DNA of 64,000 nt from Mycolicibacterium sp. S2-37. Its GTDB lineage: Bacteria; Actinomycetota; Actinomycetes; Mycobacteriales; Mycobacteriaceae. Location: contig NZ_JAFEVR010000004.1 in assembly GCF_017352375.1 (NCBI RefSeq), forward strand, positions 682,001 to 746,000, read 5' to 3'. This document shows positions 35,295-44,152 of the stretch, in pieces (within the stretch, counting starts at the first letter, position 1; each line of letters begins with the position of its first letter). Under the pieces are notes generated by a model. It had not been told where the DNA came from and made no database searches. It worked only from the letters and a program-made list of their open reading frames with translations. Both the position numbers and the translations under genes were made by a program.

Positions 35295-36452
35295 CTAGGC
35301 GTCGAGTTCGGCCAGGATCTCGGCACTGTGCTCGCCGAGGGCCGGGGCGGCCGACCGGTGTACGGTCGGCGTGCCGTGGAAATCCGCCGGCGTCGCCACC
35401 ATCGGCACAATCGAATCCCCCTGCGGCACAGCAACGATGCCGCCCGCCGCATGAAACTGCTCGTCGGCCAGGACGTCTTCGAGCGTGTTGATCTCCGACC
35501 AGAAGAAATCCGGCTCCCCGTCGAAGACCTCCGCCCATGCCGACAGTGGCCGGGCTGCGAAGATCTCGTCCAGCAGCGCGATCAATTCCCTGGCATTGGC
35601 GGCACGGGCACGCGGACTCGAAAACCGTTGGTCGGTGAGCCATTCGGCCCGGCCGACGGCGCGACAGAGCGCCGGCCAGTGCCGATCGCCCTGCAGACCG
35701 ACGATCCAGAACCGCCTACCGTCAGCGGCCGCATAGTTGTTCATACAGGGATTGCCCATGGTCTCGCGTTGACCGATCGCGATCTGACTGCCGGTCATCA
35801 GGAACGTGTTGAGATCAAAGCTCACCGTGTAGGCACCCTGCCGGTACAGCGACGTGGTCACGAGCTGACCGGATCCCGTCCGCCCCCGGGCGACGAGCGC
35901 GGCGCACACGGCACCGGCCATGGTCATCCCGGCCGTGTGGTCACCCATCCCGCCGCGCTGGAACGGTGGGGTGTCGCCCGGCCGGGTCAGCAGATGCGCC
36001 AGACCCGCGCGCGACCAGAAGGCGGCGACGTCGTAGGCGGCACGATCGGCGTCGGGGCCGCTGTCCCCGTAGCCGGTGATCAACCCGTAGACGAGTCTGT
36101 CGCTCCGGGCGGCGACCGTCGCGAAGTCCAGACCGAGGCGGTCGAGCGCACCCGGTCGCACATTGGTCAGGAAGACGTCGGCGCCGCAGATCAACGTCAG
36201 CGCCGTCTCGCGGTCGTCGGCGTCGGTGACGTCCAAGACGATGCTGCGCTTGTTGCGGTTGTCCATCTCGAACGGCGGGTTGGAACCGTCCTCCACACCG
36301 AGCATGCGGCCGAAACTGCGTGCGGGGTCACCCGTCGGGGGTTCGATCTTGACCACGTCGGCACCCCAGTCGGCGAGAATCCCCGCGGCGGCCGGACCCG
36401 CCACCCAGACGCCGAGTTCGACCACGCGGACACCCGCCAATGGTCCGGACAT
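35295..36452 (-). CDS. CaiB/BaiF family III CoA-transferase
   Basis: A 385-residue class III CoA-transferase that moves CoA from one acyl-CoA to a free acid without ATP. The N-terminal GVRVVELGVWVAGPAAAGIL and ADWGADVVKIEPPTGDPAR are the family hallmark, and the catalytic Asp lies in MGNPCMNNYAAADGR or the nearby GDHTAGMTMAG region by comparison. In the surrounding block it could activate the hydroxy acid formed by ring opening. It is divergent from the phosphotransferase gene with a 96-base gap. Confidence 0.9.
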   Translation of the reverse strand: MSGPLAGVRVVELGVWVAGPAAAGILADWGADVVKIEPPTGDPARSFGRMLGVEDGSNPPFEMDNRNKRSIVLDVTDADDRETALTLICGADVFLTNVRPGALDRLGLDFATVAARSDRLVYGLITGYGDSGPDADRAAYDVAAFWSRAGLAHLLTRPGDTPPFQRGGMGDHTAGMTMAGAVCAALVARGRTGSGQLVTTSLYRQGAYTVSFDLNTFLMTGSQIAIGQRETMGNPCMNNYAAADGRRFWIVGLQGDRHWPALCRAVGRAEWLTDQRFSSPRARAANARELIALLDEIFAARPLSAWAEVFDGEPDFFWSEINTLEDVLADEQFHAAGGIVAVPQGDSIVPMVATPADFHGTPTVHRSAAPALGEHSAEILAELDA

Positions 36453-36481
36453 GGTCCCCTTTCCGGATAACTCAACTTCGG

Positions 36482-36509
36482 GTTACAGATTCGCTACCAT
36501 TCGTAAACT
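36482..36509 (+). promoter_or_regulatory. candidate promoter of the phosphotransferase gene
   Basis: GTTACA (36482-36487), a 16-base spacer and TAAACT (36504-36509). It is a weaker relative of the TGACACT-type promoters, with the same spacing. The gene starts 39 bases downstream and has its own GAGGAGG ribosome site, so this mRNA has a leader. Confidence 0.45.
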
Positions 36510-36548
36510 GTCGGCCGCCCTCGGGCCGCACGAGGAGGCTATCGACCG

Positions 36549-37712
36549 GTGACGACCAACTCCGGCATTTCCGCGCGGTGGCGCGAACGCGCCGCACCCG
36601 TCGCCGGTCTGGCGGCCCACCTCGGCCGTGGCGTGCAACGGGTGGTGACCGACGCCGCGCTGGGCCGCACCCGGCCCCTGCCGCGCACCCCGACCGGTCT
36701 GGACGCCGCGACCATGTCCCGCATCATGGGCCGCACGGTGACGTCGGTCTCCGTCCTCGGCGGGGACGCCGGAACCTCGTCGCGCGCCCGGCTGGCGTTG
36801 ACCGGCCCGGACCTACCCGCCACGGTCTTCGTCAAGCTGCCCGCCGCGAATGCAACAACCCGGCTGATGGGTGAACTCGGCCGTCTCGGGCAGACCGAAG
36901 TCCGGTTCTACGGCCAGCTCGCCGCCGAACTCAGCGGGGTACCCGCCTGCCACGGAGCCGCCTTCGACGCACTCACCGGACGTTATGTGCTCGTGCTCGA
37001 GGATCTGCCGGCAACCTGCGAGTTCCCCGACACCCTGCACCCACTCGACCGGGACCGGGCCGCGCTCGTCGTCGAGCGGCTCGCCGAACTGCACGCGACC
37101 TTCTGGGATCGGCTGCCCGCCGACGGCCGCGGGCGGCTGGGCTGGGTGTACTCGGCCTCGGACGATTCCACCTCGCACCTGACCGGTCGTCTGCTCACGA
37201 CCTCGGCCCGCCGCATCGCCGAGCGCACCGACATCCCGGTCCACCGGGGCCGGTTCATCGGCGAGAACTACCGCGCGGTCGCCCGGCTCATCGACCGGCC
37301 ACCGCACACGGTCATGCACGGCGACGCCCATCCGGGCAACGTCTACTTCCGCGGCGGCGAGGCGGGCCTGCTCGACTGGCAGGCGGTGCGCCGCGGCCAC
37401 CCGGGGCGCGAACTCGCCTACACGCTGGTCACCTCGATGACCGCCGAGGACAGACGGGATCACCAGCGCGATCTGCTCGACCACTACCGCCGGGCGCTGT
37501 GCGGCCACGGCGGCCCGGATCTGGATCGCGACGACCTGTGGAACCGCTACCGGCAGGGCGCGCTGTACGCCTATGTCGCGGCGCTGATCACCGCTGGAAT
37601 GGGTGGCATGCAGGACGAGGACATCGCGCTCGAGGGGCTGCGTCGCGGGGTGGCCGCGCTGGAGGATCTGGACACCGTGGCGGTGCTGCGCGACGGGCTC
37701 GGATCGCTGTGA
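36549..37712 (+). CDS. aminoglycoside-phosphotransferase-like (CHK-type) kinase
   Basis: A 387-residue protein-kinase-like phosphotransferase. The catalytic loop is TVMHGDAHPGNVYF (HGDxHxxN) and the metal-binding segment is GLLDWQAVRRGHPGRELAY. VFVKLPAANATTRLMGELGR has the nucleotide-binding Lys. It is closest in style to the ecdysteroid-kinase/CHK group, which phosphorylates hydroxyls of small molecules and is frequent in mycobacterial catabolic clusters. The substrate is unknown; an antibiotic-resistance role should not be assumed. GTG 36549 has GAGGAGG 10 bases upstream. The TetR gene follows 82 bases later. Confidence 0.83.
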   Translation: MTTNSGISARWRERAAPVAGLAAHLGRGVQRVVTDAALGRTRPLPRTPTGLDAATMSRIMGRTVTSVSVLGGDAGTSSRARLALTGPDLPATVFVKLPAANATTRLMGELGRLGQTEVRFYGQLAAELSGVPACHGAAFDALTGRYVLVLEDLPATCEFPDTLHPLDRDRAALVVERLAELHATFWDRLPADGRGRLGWVYSASDDSTSHLTGRLLTTSARRIAERTDIPVHRGRFIGENYRAVARLIDRPPHTVMHGDAHPGNVYFRGGEAGLLDWQAVRRGHPGRELAYTLVTSMTAEDRRDHQRDLLDHYRRALCGHGGPDLDRDDLWNRYRQGALYAYVAALITAGMGGMQDEDIALEGLRRGVAALEDLDTVAVLRDGLGSL

Positions 37713-37746
37713 CGAAGATTCCGCGCGCGGTTCGCCCTGTTCACGG

Positions 37747-37774
37747 GTTACAGCATCTACGATTTCTGCAACAC
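37747..37774 (+). promoter_or_regulatory. weak candidate promoter of the TetR gene
   Basis: GTTACA (37747-37752), the same 16-base spacer and CAACAC (37769-37774). GGGTTACAG here repeats GGGTTACAG/GGTTACAG seen at the promoter of the preceding kinase gene. The -10 is poor, so the call is low. Confidence 0.25.
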
Positions 37775-37794
37775 CACGACGATCCGAGGGCCTC

Positions 37795-38349
37795 GTGAAC
37801 CGACCTTTGAGCGCGCACCGCGACGCCGGTTCCGCCGACGACTCGTCGACCCGCAACCGTATCCTCGCCGCCACCGCGGAGGTGCTGGGCCGCAGCGGCC
37901 AGACCAAGCTCAGCCTCTCGGAGGTCGCGCTGCAGGCCGGCGTCTCCCGGCCCACCCTCTACCGCTGGTTCGCGTCCAAGCAGGAACTGCTCGACGCATT
38001 CGGGCGCTACGAGCGCGACATGTTCGACACCGGCGTCAGCCGCGCCACCGCCGGCCTGCGCGGCACCGAGAAACTGGACGCCGCACTGCGGTTCATCGTG
38101 GAGTACCAACAGTCGTACTCCGGCGTGCGGCTGGTCGACATCGAACCCGAGGTCGTCATCGCCCAGCTGTCACACATCATCCCGCTCATGCGGGCGCGCC
38201 TGGAGAAGCTGCTCTCCGGAGCGAATGCGGGCGTCAAGGCGGCCACCGCTATCCGCGTCGCGGTCTCGCACTACATCGTGCGCAGCGACGACGGTGAGCA
38301 GTTCCTCGCGCAGTTGCGACACGCGGTTGGTATCCGCCACCCCGAGTGA
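37795..38349 (+). CDS. TetR/AcrR-family transcriptional regulator
   Basis: A 184-residue one-component repressor. The N-terminal helix-turn-helix is complete: RNRILAATAEVLG, then LSLSEVALQAGVSRPTLYRW and FASKQELLDAF. The C-terminal helical ligand domain (residues about 75-180) is unlike families I can name. The start is GTG 37795; the frame is open upstream but runs through the kinase gene in another frame. It is the only regulator inside the 23-40 kb metabolic block and the natural candidate to control the shared promoters, though none of those sites is proven to bind it. Confidence 0.9.
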   Translation: MNRPLSAHRDAGSADDSSTRNRILAATAEVLGRSGQTKLSLSEVALQAGVSRPTLYRWFASKQELLDAFGRYERDMFDTGVSRATAGLRGTEKLDAALRFIVEYQQSYSGVRLVDIEPEVVIAQLSHIIPLMRARLEKLLSGANAGVKAATAIRVAVSHYIVRSDDGEQFLAQLRHAVGIRHPE

Positions 38350-38370
38350 CCGGTCGATCGATCACACCGG

Positions 38371-38398
38371 CTGACACTCGGCCCAAAATTTGTAATGC
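38371..38398 (+). promoter_or_regulatory. candidate promoter of the aldehyde dehydrogenase gene
   Basis: CTGACA (38371-38376), a 16-base spacer and TAATGC (38393-38398). The core TGACACT-N12-TGTAATG matches the elements at 26602 and 33255 apart from one base. Because the -10 covers an in-frame ATG at 38395, translation probably starts at ATG 38407. Confidence 0.5.
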
Positions 38399-38406
38399 TG
38401 GGCGTC

Positions 38407-39891
38407 ATGACCACCACCGAGAGCGACACCGGCGTCCTGGCCGGCGAAGAGCGGATGCTGATCGACGGCGAACTGCAGCACACCGCCAGTGGTGCGGCGT
38501 TCGACGTGATCCACCCGGCCAGCGAGGAGGTGGCCGGTCAGGCCACCGATGGCACCGTCGAGGACATGGGCCGCGCCGTGGCTGCCGCGCGACGCGCGTT
38601 CGACGAGACGGACTGGTCCCGCGACCTGGAGTTCCGCTACCACTGCATGACGCAGTTGGCCGACGCGCTCGAGCGCAACAAGGAACGGCTGCGACGCATC
38701 CTGATCACCGAGGTGGGGTGTCCGGTCTCGGTGACCGGCAGCCAGATCGAGAGTCCGATCGAGGAGGTCAGGCACTGGGCCGAGCATGCCCGCACTTTCG
38801 AGTACCTCGTCGACACCGGTCTGCACGACACCCCGCTGGGGCCGGCACGGCGCAAGATCCACTACGAGCCGGTCGGTGTCGTCGGCGCCATCACCCCGTG
38901 GAACGTGCCGTTCTACCTCAACATCGCCGAGACGGTGCCGGCGCTGATGGCCGGCAACACCGTCGTCCTGAAGCCGGCGCAGCTGACCCCGTGGTCGGGT
39001 AGCGAATACGGCCGGATCGTCGCCGAGGAGACCGACATCCCGGCAGGCGTCTTCAACGTGGTGGTGGCAGGCGCCAACGAGGTCGGCGCCGCGCTGTCGG
39101 CCGATCCGCGGGTGGACATGATCACCTTCACCGGTTCGACGGCCACCGGCCGCGCCATCCTGGCGGCCGGGGCGGCGACGGTGAAGAAGACGCTGCTCGA
39201 ACTCGGCGGCAAGTCGGCACACATCGTGCTCGACGACGCCGACTTCAATTCCGCCCTGCCGCTCGCGGCGATGATGGCGTGCGTCATGTCCGGGCAGTCC
39301 TGCATCCTGCCGTCGCGGATCCTGTTGCCCCGCAGCCGCTATGACGAGGGCCTCGAGATCCTCAAGACCATGATGGAGGGCTTCCCGGTCGGTGATCCGT
39401 GGACGCCGGGCAACATGCAGGGTCCGCAGATCAGCGAGACGCAACGCCAGAAGGTGCTCGGGCTGATCCGTTCGGGCATCGACTCGGGTGCACGCCTGAT
39501 CACCGGCGGCGGTGTGCCCGAACAGTTCCCGCGCGGCTACTACACCCAGGCCACGCTGCTCGCCGACGTCGACCCGGACTCGCAGGTCGCCCAGGATGAG
39601 ATCTTCGGCCCGGTGCTCACCGTGACCCCGTACGAGGGGGACGACGAGGCCGTCGCGATCGCGAACAACACGATCTACGGCCTGTCCGGCGAAGTGTCCG
39701 GCGGCGACGTGGACCGTGCGTTCGCCGTCGCCACCCGCATGCGCACCGGCAACGTCACCATCAACGGCAAGAGCCACTTCGGCATCACCAGCCCCTTCGG
39801 CGGGACCAAACAGAGCGGTCTGGGCTACCGCAACGGCGAGGAGGGCTTCAAGGAGTACCTCGAAGCGAAGACGATCGGCATGCCGGAGTGA
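38407..39891 (+). CDS. NAD(P)-dependent aldehyde dehydrogenase
   Basis: A 494-residue ALDH that oxidises an aldehyde to its acid. GAITPWNVPFYLNIAETVPA and ITFTGSTATGRAILAAGAAT bind the cofactor. The catalytic Glu is in LLELGGKSAHIV and the nucleophile Cys299 in MSGQSCILPSRI. The C-terminal GKSHFGITSPFGGTKQSGLG is typical. The start is set at ATG 38407, not the in-frame 38395, because the likely -10 overlaps 38395. There is no ribosome site. It ends the metabolic block together with the SnoaL-like gene. Confidence 0.93.
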   Translation: MTTTESDTGVLAGEERMLIDGELQHTASGAAFDVIHPASEEVAGQATDGTVEDMGRAVAAARRAFDETDWSRDLEFRYHCMTQLADALERNKERLRRILITEVGCPVSVTGSQIESPIEEVRHWAEHARTFEYLVDTGLHDTPLGPARRKIHYEPVGVVGAITPWNVPFYLNIAETVPALMAGNTVVLKPAQLTPWSGSEYGRIVAEETDIPAGVFNVVVAGANEVGAALSADPRVDMITFTGSTATGRAILAAGAATVKKTLLELGGKSAHIVLDDADFNSALPLAAMMACVMSGQSCILPSRILLPRSRYDEGLEILKTMMEGFPVGDPWTPGNMQGPQISETQRQKVLGLIRSGIDSGARLITGGGVPEQFPRGYYTQATLLADVDPDSQVAQDEIFGPVLTVTPYEGDDEAVAIANNTIYGLSGEVSGGDVDRAFAVATRMRTGNVTINGKSHFGITSPFGGTKQSGLGYRNGEEGFKEYLEAKTIGMPE

Positions 39892-39900
39892 GCGCCGTTT

Positions 39901-39937
39901 CGCCCAAACGAACATACGGGCGCGAAAGTGCGAGTGG
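39901..39937 (+). repeat. inverted repeat flanking the SnoaL-like gene, left copy
   Basis: 37 bases that recur in inverted orientation at 40430-40466 with 33/37 matches. The first 14 bases of each arm, CGCCCAAACGAACA, are identical when one is reverse-complemented. It starts 9 bases after the aldehyde dehydrogenase stop and includes a small hairpin with the bases just upstream (CGTTT/AAACG). Confidence 0.8.
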
Positions 39938-39974
39938 TCGGCGGCATCTCGTCGAGTTCGGCGAGCAGTAGCCC

Positions 39975-40397
39975 ATGGACATCCGACGCCTCAGCGACGA
40001 ACTGGAAATCGGCGGCCTGTTGAGCACCTATGCCCGCGCCGTCGACACCAAGGATTGGGAGCTGTATCGCTCGGTGTTCACTGAGGATGCGCAGATCGAC
40101 TACTCCTCGGCAGGTGCGGTCGTCGGTGGCCGCGACGAGGTGGTCGACTGGTTCACCGCGAACTTCGGGGTGATCCCGTGGAGCATGCACTACATCACCA
40201 ACGTCGAAATCCTCGACCGCAGTGCGGATTCGGCCACAGTGCGCGCGATGTTCTACAACCCGATGCAGCTACCCGGGGTGGACGGGATATCCGCGTGCGG
40301 CGGTTACTACCACCACGAACTGGTGCGAGCGCCCGACGGCTGGCGCAGCCGGAGCCTGCGCGAGGAGAACGTCTGGTTCACCAACGGACCGGCCTAG
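39975..40397 (+). CDS. SnoaL-like (NTF2-fold) protein
   Basis: A 140-residue NTF2-like protein. Family features are IGGLLSTYARAVDTKDWELY, FTEDAQIDYSSAG and HYITNVEILDRSADSATVRA. SnoaL-like proteins are isomerases, dehydratases, hydrolases or ligand-binders with a deep pocket, often in catabolic clusters for hydrophobic compounds. The specific reaction is unknown. The gene stands alone between two copies of a 37-bp inverted repeat, which may mark it as a separately acquired unit. Confidence 0.84.
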   Translation: MDIRRLSDELEIGGLLSTYARAVDTKDWELYRSVFTEDAQIDYSSAGAVVGGRDEVVDWFTANFGVIPWSMHYITNVEILDRSADSATVRAMFYNPMQLPGVDGISACGGYYHHELVRAPDGWRSRSLREENVWFTNGPA

Positions 40398-40429
40398 CGG
40401 CCCCGCCGAGATCGACGAAACGCCACGAT

Positions 40430-40466
40430 CTACTCGAACTTTCGCGCCCATGTGTTCGTTTGGGCG
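40430..40466 (-). repeat. inverted repeat flanking the SnoaL-like gene, right copy
   Basis: Reverse-complement partner of 39901-39937 (33/37 identical). It lies in the convergent gap between the SnoaL-like gene and rlmN, ending 10 bases before the rlmN stop. Confidence 0.8.
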
Positions 40467-40476
40467 GGAAAGGAGG

Positions 40477-41601
40477 TCAGCCCTCGGCCGCCAATTGCCC
40501 GCACGCGGCGGCGATCTCGCGGCCCCGGGTGTCGCGCACCGTGCACGACACACCCCGTTCGCGGACGCGCCGGACGAACTCCCGCTCGACCGGTTTGGGG
40601 CTGGCGTCCCACTCGCTACCGGGCGTGGGGTTGAGCGGGATGAGGTTGACGTGCACCAGCGGCCCGAGCGCGCCGTGCAGCCGCTTGCCCAGCAGATCGG
40701 CCCGCCACGGCTGATCGTTGACGTCGCGGATCAGGGCGTACTCGATGGACACCCGCCGGCCGGTCACGTCGGCGTAGTAGCGCGCCGCGTCGAGCACCTC
40801 CGACACCGGCCACCGGTTGTTGACCGGCACCAAGGTGTCCCGCAGTTCGTCGTCCGGAGTGTGCAGCGACACCGCCAGCGTGACGTTGAGCCGCTCGTCG
40901 GCGAGTTTGCGGATCGCCGGGGCGAGGCCGACCGTCGACACCGTCACCGACCGTGCCGAGATCCCGAATCCGTCCGGCGGCGGCGAGACGATGCGCCGCA
41001 CAGCGGGCAGCACGCGGTTGTAGTTGGCCAGCGGTTCGCCCATGCCCATGAATACGATGTTGGACAGCCGACCGCCCCGCGCCGCCGGTGCGATGCCGTC
41101 ACCGTCACGGTCGCGCAGTTCCACGGCCGCCGCGCGAACCTGCTCGAGGATCTCGGCGGTCGACAGGTTTCGCTGCAGCCCACCCTGACCCGTCGCACAG
41201 AACGGGCACGCCATTCCGCAGCCGGCCTGTGAGGAGATACACACGGTATTGCGGTCGCTGTAGCGCATCAGCACCGACTCGAACGTGGTGCCGTCCACCG
41301 CGCGCCACAGCATCTTGCGGGTCTCCCCCGCGTCCGTCTCGATCTCGCGCACTGCGGTGAGCAGTTCCGGGAACAGTGCCTCGGCGACCTGTTCGCGCGC
41401 CCCGGCCGGCAGATCGGTCATCTGCTGGGGGTCGGCGGTGAACCTGCCGAAGTAGTGGTTGGCCAGCTGTTTGGCCCGGAACGCCGGCAGCCCGAGCGCC
41501 GCCACGGCCTCCGCGCGTCCGGCGGCGTCGAGGTCGGCGAGATGCCGCGGCGGCTTGGCGCGTCGCGGGGCGTCGAACACTAAGGGAAGTGGATTGGGCA
41601 T
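40477..41601 (-). CDS. rlmN: 23S rRNA/tRNA adenine-C2 methyltransferase RlmN
   Basis: A 374-residue radical-SAM enzyme that methylates A2503 of 23S rRNA and A37 of some tRNAs. The iron-sulfur motif [11 protein letters not shown] (CxxxCxxC) is intact. [35 protein letters not shown] and the C-terminal [20 protein letters not shown], with the catalytic Cys of the mechanism, are conserved. The frame is open through cdsA up to 42555; ATG 41601 ([14 protein letters not shown]) gives the expected protein. It is recalled as Rv2880c and followed by cdsA in the same order as in M. tuberculosis. Confidence 0.96.
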   Translation of the reverse strand: MPNPLPLVFDAPRRAKPPRHLADLDAAGRAEAVAALGLPAFRAKQLANHYFGRFTADPQQMTDLPAGAREQVAEALFPELLTAVREIETDAGETRKMLWRAVDGTTFESVLMRYSDRNTVCISSQAGCGMACPFCATGQGGLQRNLSTAEILEQVRAAAVELRDRDGDGIAPAARGGRLSNIVFMGMGEPLANYNRVLPAVRRIVSPPPDGFGISARSVTVSTVGLAPAIRKLADERLNVTLAVSLHTPDDELRDTLVPVNNRWPVSEVLDAARYYADVTGRRVSIEYALIRDVNDQPWRADLLGKRLHGALGPLVHVNLIPLNPTPGSEWDASPKPVEREFVRRVRERGVSCTVRDTRGREIAAACGQLAAEG

Positions 41602-41636
41602 GTCTGGACCCAGTATCCCACTCGGGCGGCGTGCGG

Positions 41637-42512
41637 CTAAGCCAGCAGCGTGAGCACGATCCAGGTGGCGACGGCCGAGGGCAGCATGCCGTCCATGCGA
41701 TCCATGATCCCGCCGTGTCCCGGCAGCAGCGCGCTCATGTCCTTGATGCCGAGATCGCGCTTGAACTGCGACTCGACCAGGTCGCCGAGTGTCCCGGTGA
41801 TCACGAGCATCGCGCCCAGCGCGACACCGGCCCACCACGGCTTGTCCAGCAGGAACATCACCGCCAGCACCGACGCGGTGACTCCGAACACCAGCGAGCC
41901 CGCCAGCCCCTCCCACGACTTCTTCGGGCTGATCGCCGGCGCCATCGTGTGCCTGCCGAAAAGCACCCCGGCGATGTAGCCACCGATGTCGGAGAACACC
42001 ACGCCCAGCATCAGGCAGAACACCCGGTTGGCGCCGTCGTCGGGATAGATCAGGAGCGCACCGAAACTGGCGAACAACGGCACCCAGGTGGCCAGGAACA
42101 CCGTGGCGGCGATGTCGCGGGTGTAGTTCTCGGGGGTGTGGTTGAGCCCCTGGCCGACCAGCCGCCAGATCATGCAGAACACCACGGTGCCCGCGAAGCC
42201 CCCCAACGCCCCGGCCGCGCCGAACGGCCAGGTCAACCACAAGGTGGCCTGACCGCCGAGCAGCAACGGCGCGAGTGGGATCCGATAACCGGCCTCCCGC
42301 AGCCGCTGGGTCACCTCGTAGATGCCCGCGGTGACCGCCGCGGCCAGCAGCACCAGCCAGAGGTACGGCGCGAACAGCAGGATCGCGATGAGACCGCCGC
42401 CCAGCAGGACACCGACCCCGATGGCCGCCGGAAGGTTGCGGCCGGCGCGCGATTTCTTCGTCGGCTCGTCGACCGGTGTATCTGCCACGGAATGCGCTCG
42501 CTGCTCGGTCAC
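41637..42512 (-). CDS. cdsA: phosphatidate cytidylyltransferase
   Basis: A 291-residue multi-pass inner-membrane enzyme that makes CDP-diacylglycerol from phosphatidate and CTP, the branch point of phospholipid synthesis. The diagnostic C-terminal motif [20 protein letters not shown] is present, and about eight hydrophobic segments can be traced. The GTG start at 42512 shares one base with the frr stop (TAGTG), so translation is coupled. It is recalled as Rv2881c. Confidence 0.96.
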   Translation of the reverse strand: MTEQRAHSVADTPVDEPTKKSRAGRNLPAAIGVGVLLGGGLIAILLFAPYLWLVLLAAAVTAGIYEVTQRLREAGYRIPLAPLLLGGQATLWLTWPFGAAGALGGFAGTVVFCMIWRLVGQGLNHTPENYTRDIAATVFLATWVPLFASFGALLIYPDDGANRVFCLMLGVVFSDIGGYIAGVLFGRHTMAPAISPKKSWEGLAGSLVFGVTASVLAVMFLLDKPWWAGVALGAMLVITGTLGDLVESQFKRDLGIKDMSALLPGHGGIMDRMDGMLPSAVATWIVLTLLA

Positions 42513-43069
42513 TAGACCTCCAGCAGCTCGCCCTCTTTGTGCTTGACCAGCTCATCGATCTGGCTGGTGTAGGTCTGGGTGGTCTTGTCCAGGTCCTTCT
42601 CGGCCCGGCTCACCTCGTCCTCGCCCGCTTCGCCGTCCTTCTTGATCCGCGACAGCTCCTCCATCGCCTTGCGACGGATGTTGCGGACCGAGACCTTGGC
42701 GTCCTCACCCTTGGCCTTGGCCTGTTTGACCAGGTCGCGGCGGCGCTCCTCGGTGAGCTGCGGGATCGAGACGCGGATGATGTTGCCGTCGTTGGTCGGG
42801 TTGACGCCGAGGTCGGAGTTGCGGATCGCGTCTTCGATGTTGCGCAGCTGACCTGCCTCGTAGGGCTTGATCACCACCATGCGCGCCTCGGGAACGTTGA
42901 TGCTCGACAGCTGGGTGATCGGGGTGGACGCGCCGTAGTAGTCGACGTTGATCCGGGAGAACATGCCGGGATTGGCGCGGCCGGTGCGGATCGAGGCCAG
43001 GTCGTCGCGCGCGACCGATACGGCCTTCTCCATCTTCTCCTCGGCATCGAAGAGCGTCTCGTCAATCAC
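42512..43069 (-). CDS. frr: ribosome recycling factor
   Basis: A 185-residue factor that, with EF-G, splits post-termination ribosomes. [21 protein letters not shown] at the N-terminus and the [20 protein letters not shown] helix are diagnostic, and length is exact for the family. It lies 48 bases downstream of pyrH, giving the standard pyrH-frr-cdsA order on the reverse strand. Confidence 0.98.
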   Translation of the reverse strand: MIDETLFDAEEKMEKAVSVARDDLASIRTGRANPGMFSRINVDYYGASTPITQLSSINVPEARMVVIKPYEAGQLRNIEDAIRNSDLGVNPTNDGNIIRVSIPQLTEERRRDLVKQAKAKGEDAKVSVRNIRRKAMEELSRIKKDGEAGEDEVSRAEKDLDKTTQTYTSQIDELVKHKEGELLEV

Positions 43070-43117
43070 TTCTATCTCTCCCGTCGCTGCGCTCGCCCTG
43101 GCGTCATCCGCCGCGCT

Positions 43118-43864
43118 CTAGCTGGTGACCAGTGTTCCGATCTTCTCACCTGCGACCGCGCGCGCGATATTGCCGTCGACGAGCAGGTTGAAGACCAGGA
43201 TGGGCATCCCGTTGTCCATACAGAGCGAGAACGCGGTGGCGTCGGCGACCTTCAGGCCGCGGTCGATCACCTCACGGTGGGTGATGGTCCGGATCAGCTG
43301 GGCTCGGGAGTCGACCCGCGGATCGGCGGTGTACACGCCATCGACGGCCTTGGCCATCAACACGACCTGGGCACCGATCTCCAACCCGCGCTGCGCGGCG
43401 GTGGTGTCGGTGGAGAAGTACGGCAGCCCCATACCGGCGCCGAAGATGACGACACGGCCCTTCTCCAGATGACGCACGGCGCGCAGCGGGATGTACGGTT
43501 CGGCGACCTGTCCCATGGTGATGGCGGTCTGCACGCGGGTGTCGATGCCTTCCTTCTCCAGGAAGTCTTGCAGCGCAAGGCTGTTCATGACGGTGCCGAG
43601 CATGCCCATGTAGTCGCTGCGGGTCCGCTCCATGCCGCGCTGCTGCAACTGCGCGCCCCGGAAGAAGTTGCCTCCGCCGATGACGACGGCCACCTGCACA
43701 CCGCTGCGAACCACCTCGGCGATCTGGCGGGCCACCAGGTGCACGACGTCGGGATCGAGGCCTACGGCGCCGCCGCCGAACATCTCCCCGCCGAGCTTGA
43801 GCAGCACCCGTGCATACGGGGGCCGGAGAGCGCCGTCACCATTGGTCAGCGTCGGCTCCGACAT
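43118..43864 (-). CDS. pyrH: uridylate kinase
   Basis: A 248-residue UMP kinase of the amino-acid-kinase fold. [13 protein letters not shown] is the phosphate loop, [19 protein letters not shown] and [15 protein letters not shown] are conserved UMP-site blocks, and [14 protein letters not shown] is the late signature. ATG 43864 ([11 protein letters not shown]) is chosen over the longer frame to 43927. It is recalled as Rv2883c and heads the pyrH-frr-cdsA group. Confidence 0.96.
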   Translation of the reverse strand: MSEPTLTNGDGALRPPYARVLLKLGGEMFGGGAVGLDPDVVHLVARQIAEVVRSGVQVAVVIGGGNFFRGAQLQQRGMERTRSDYMGMLGTVMNSLALQDFLEKEGIDTRVQTAITMGQVAEPYIPLRAVRHLEKGRVVIFGAGMGLPYFSTDTTAAQRGLEIGAQVVLMAKAVDGVYTADPRVDSRAQLIRTITHREVIDRGLKVADATAFSLCMDNGMPILVFNLLVDGNIARAVAGEKIGTLVTS

Positions 43865-44152
43865 GGGTTTCCTCGGCCTCCTCGCTGCAACATGCCGGCG
43901 CGGACGGGTGCCCCGCTGACGGCACACCCATCCTGCCTCATGTTGGGCGCCCCCCGTGGCGCGGGCGGGGGAATTCGCCTGCGTCGACTCTGCGCGGTTG
44001 GCGGGACCGTGCGCGTGGCGTGCGCCGTGGACACAGGGTCAACGTCAAGATCTCGCCACCCGCCCGCCAATCACTGCCAGCGGGATGAACGGCTCTGACC
44101 TGCCGGTTGACCAGATCAGAACGCCAGAACATCAAGACGAAGAGGCAGAGAA

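Noticed and set aside
36549..37712. aminoglycoside resistance gene
   Set aside because: Only the general kinase motifs fit; context and sequence favour the CHK/ecdysteroid-kinase-like group of catabolic clusters.
40477..42555. single 692-residue protein covering rlmN and most of cdsA
   Set aside because: The first 318 codons are an out-of-frame reading of cdsA; RlmN begins at ATG 41601 with its normal N-terminus.
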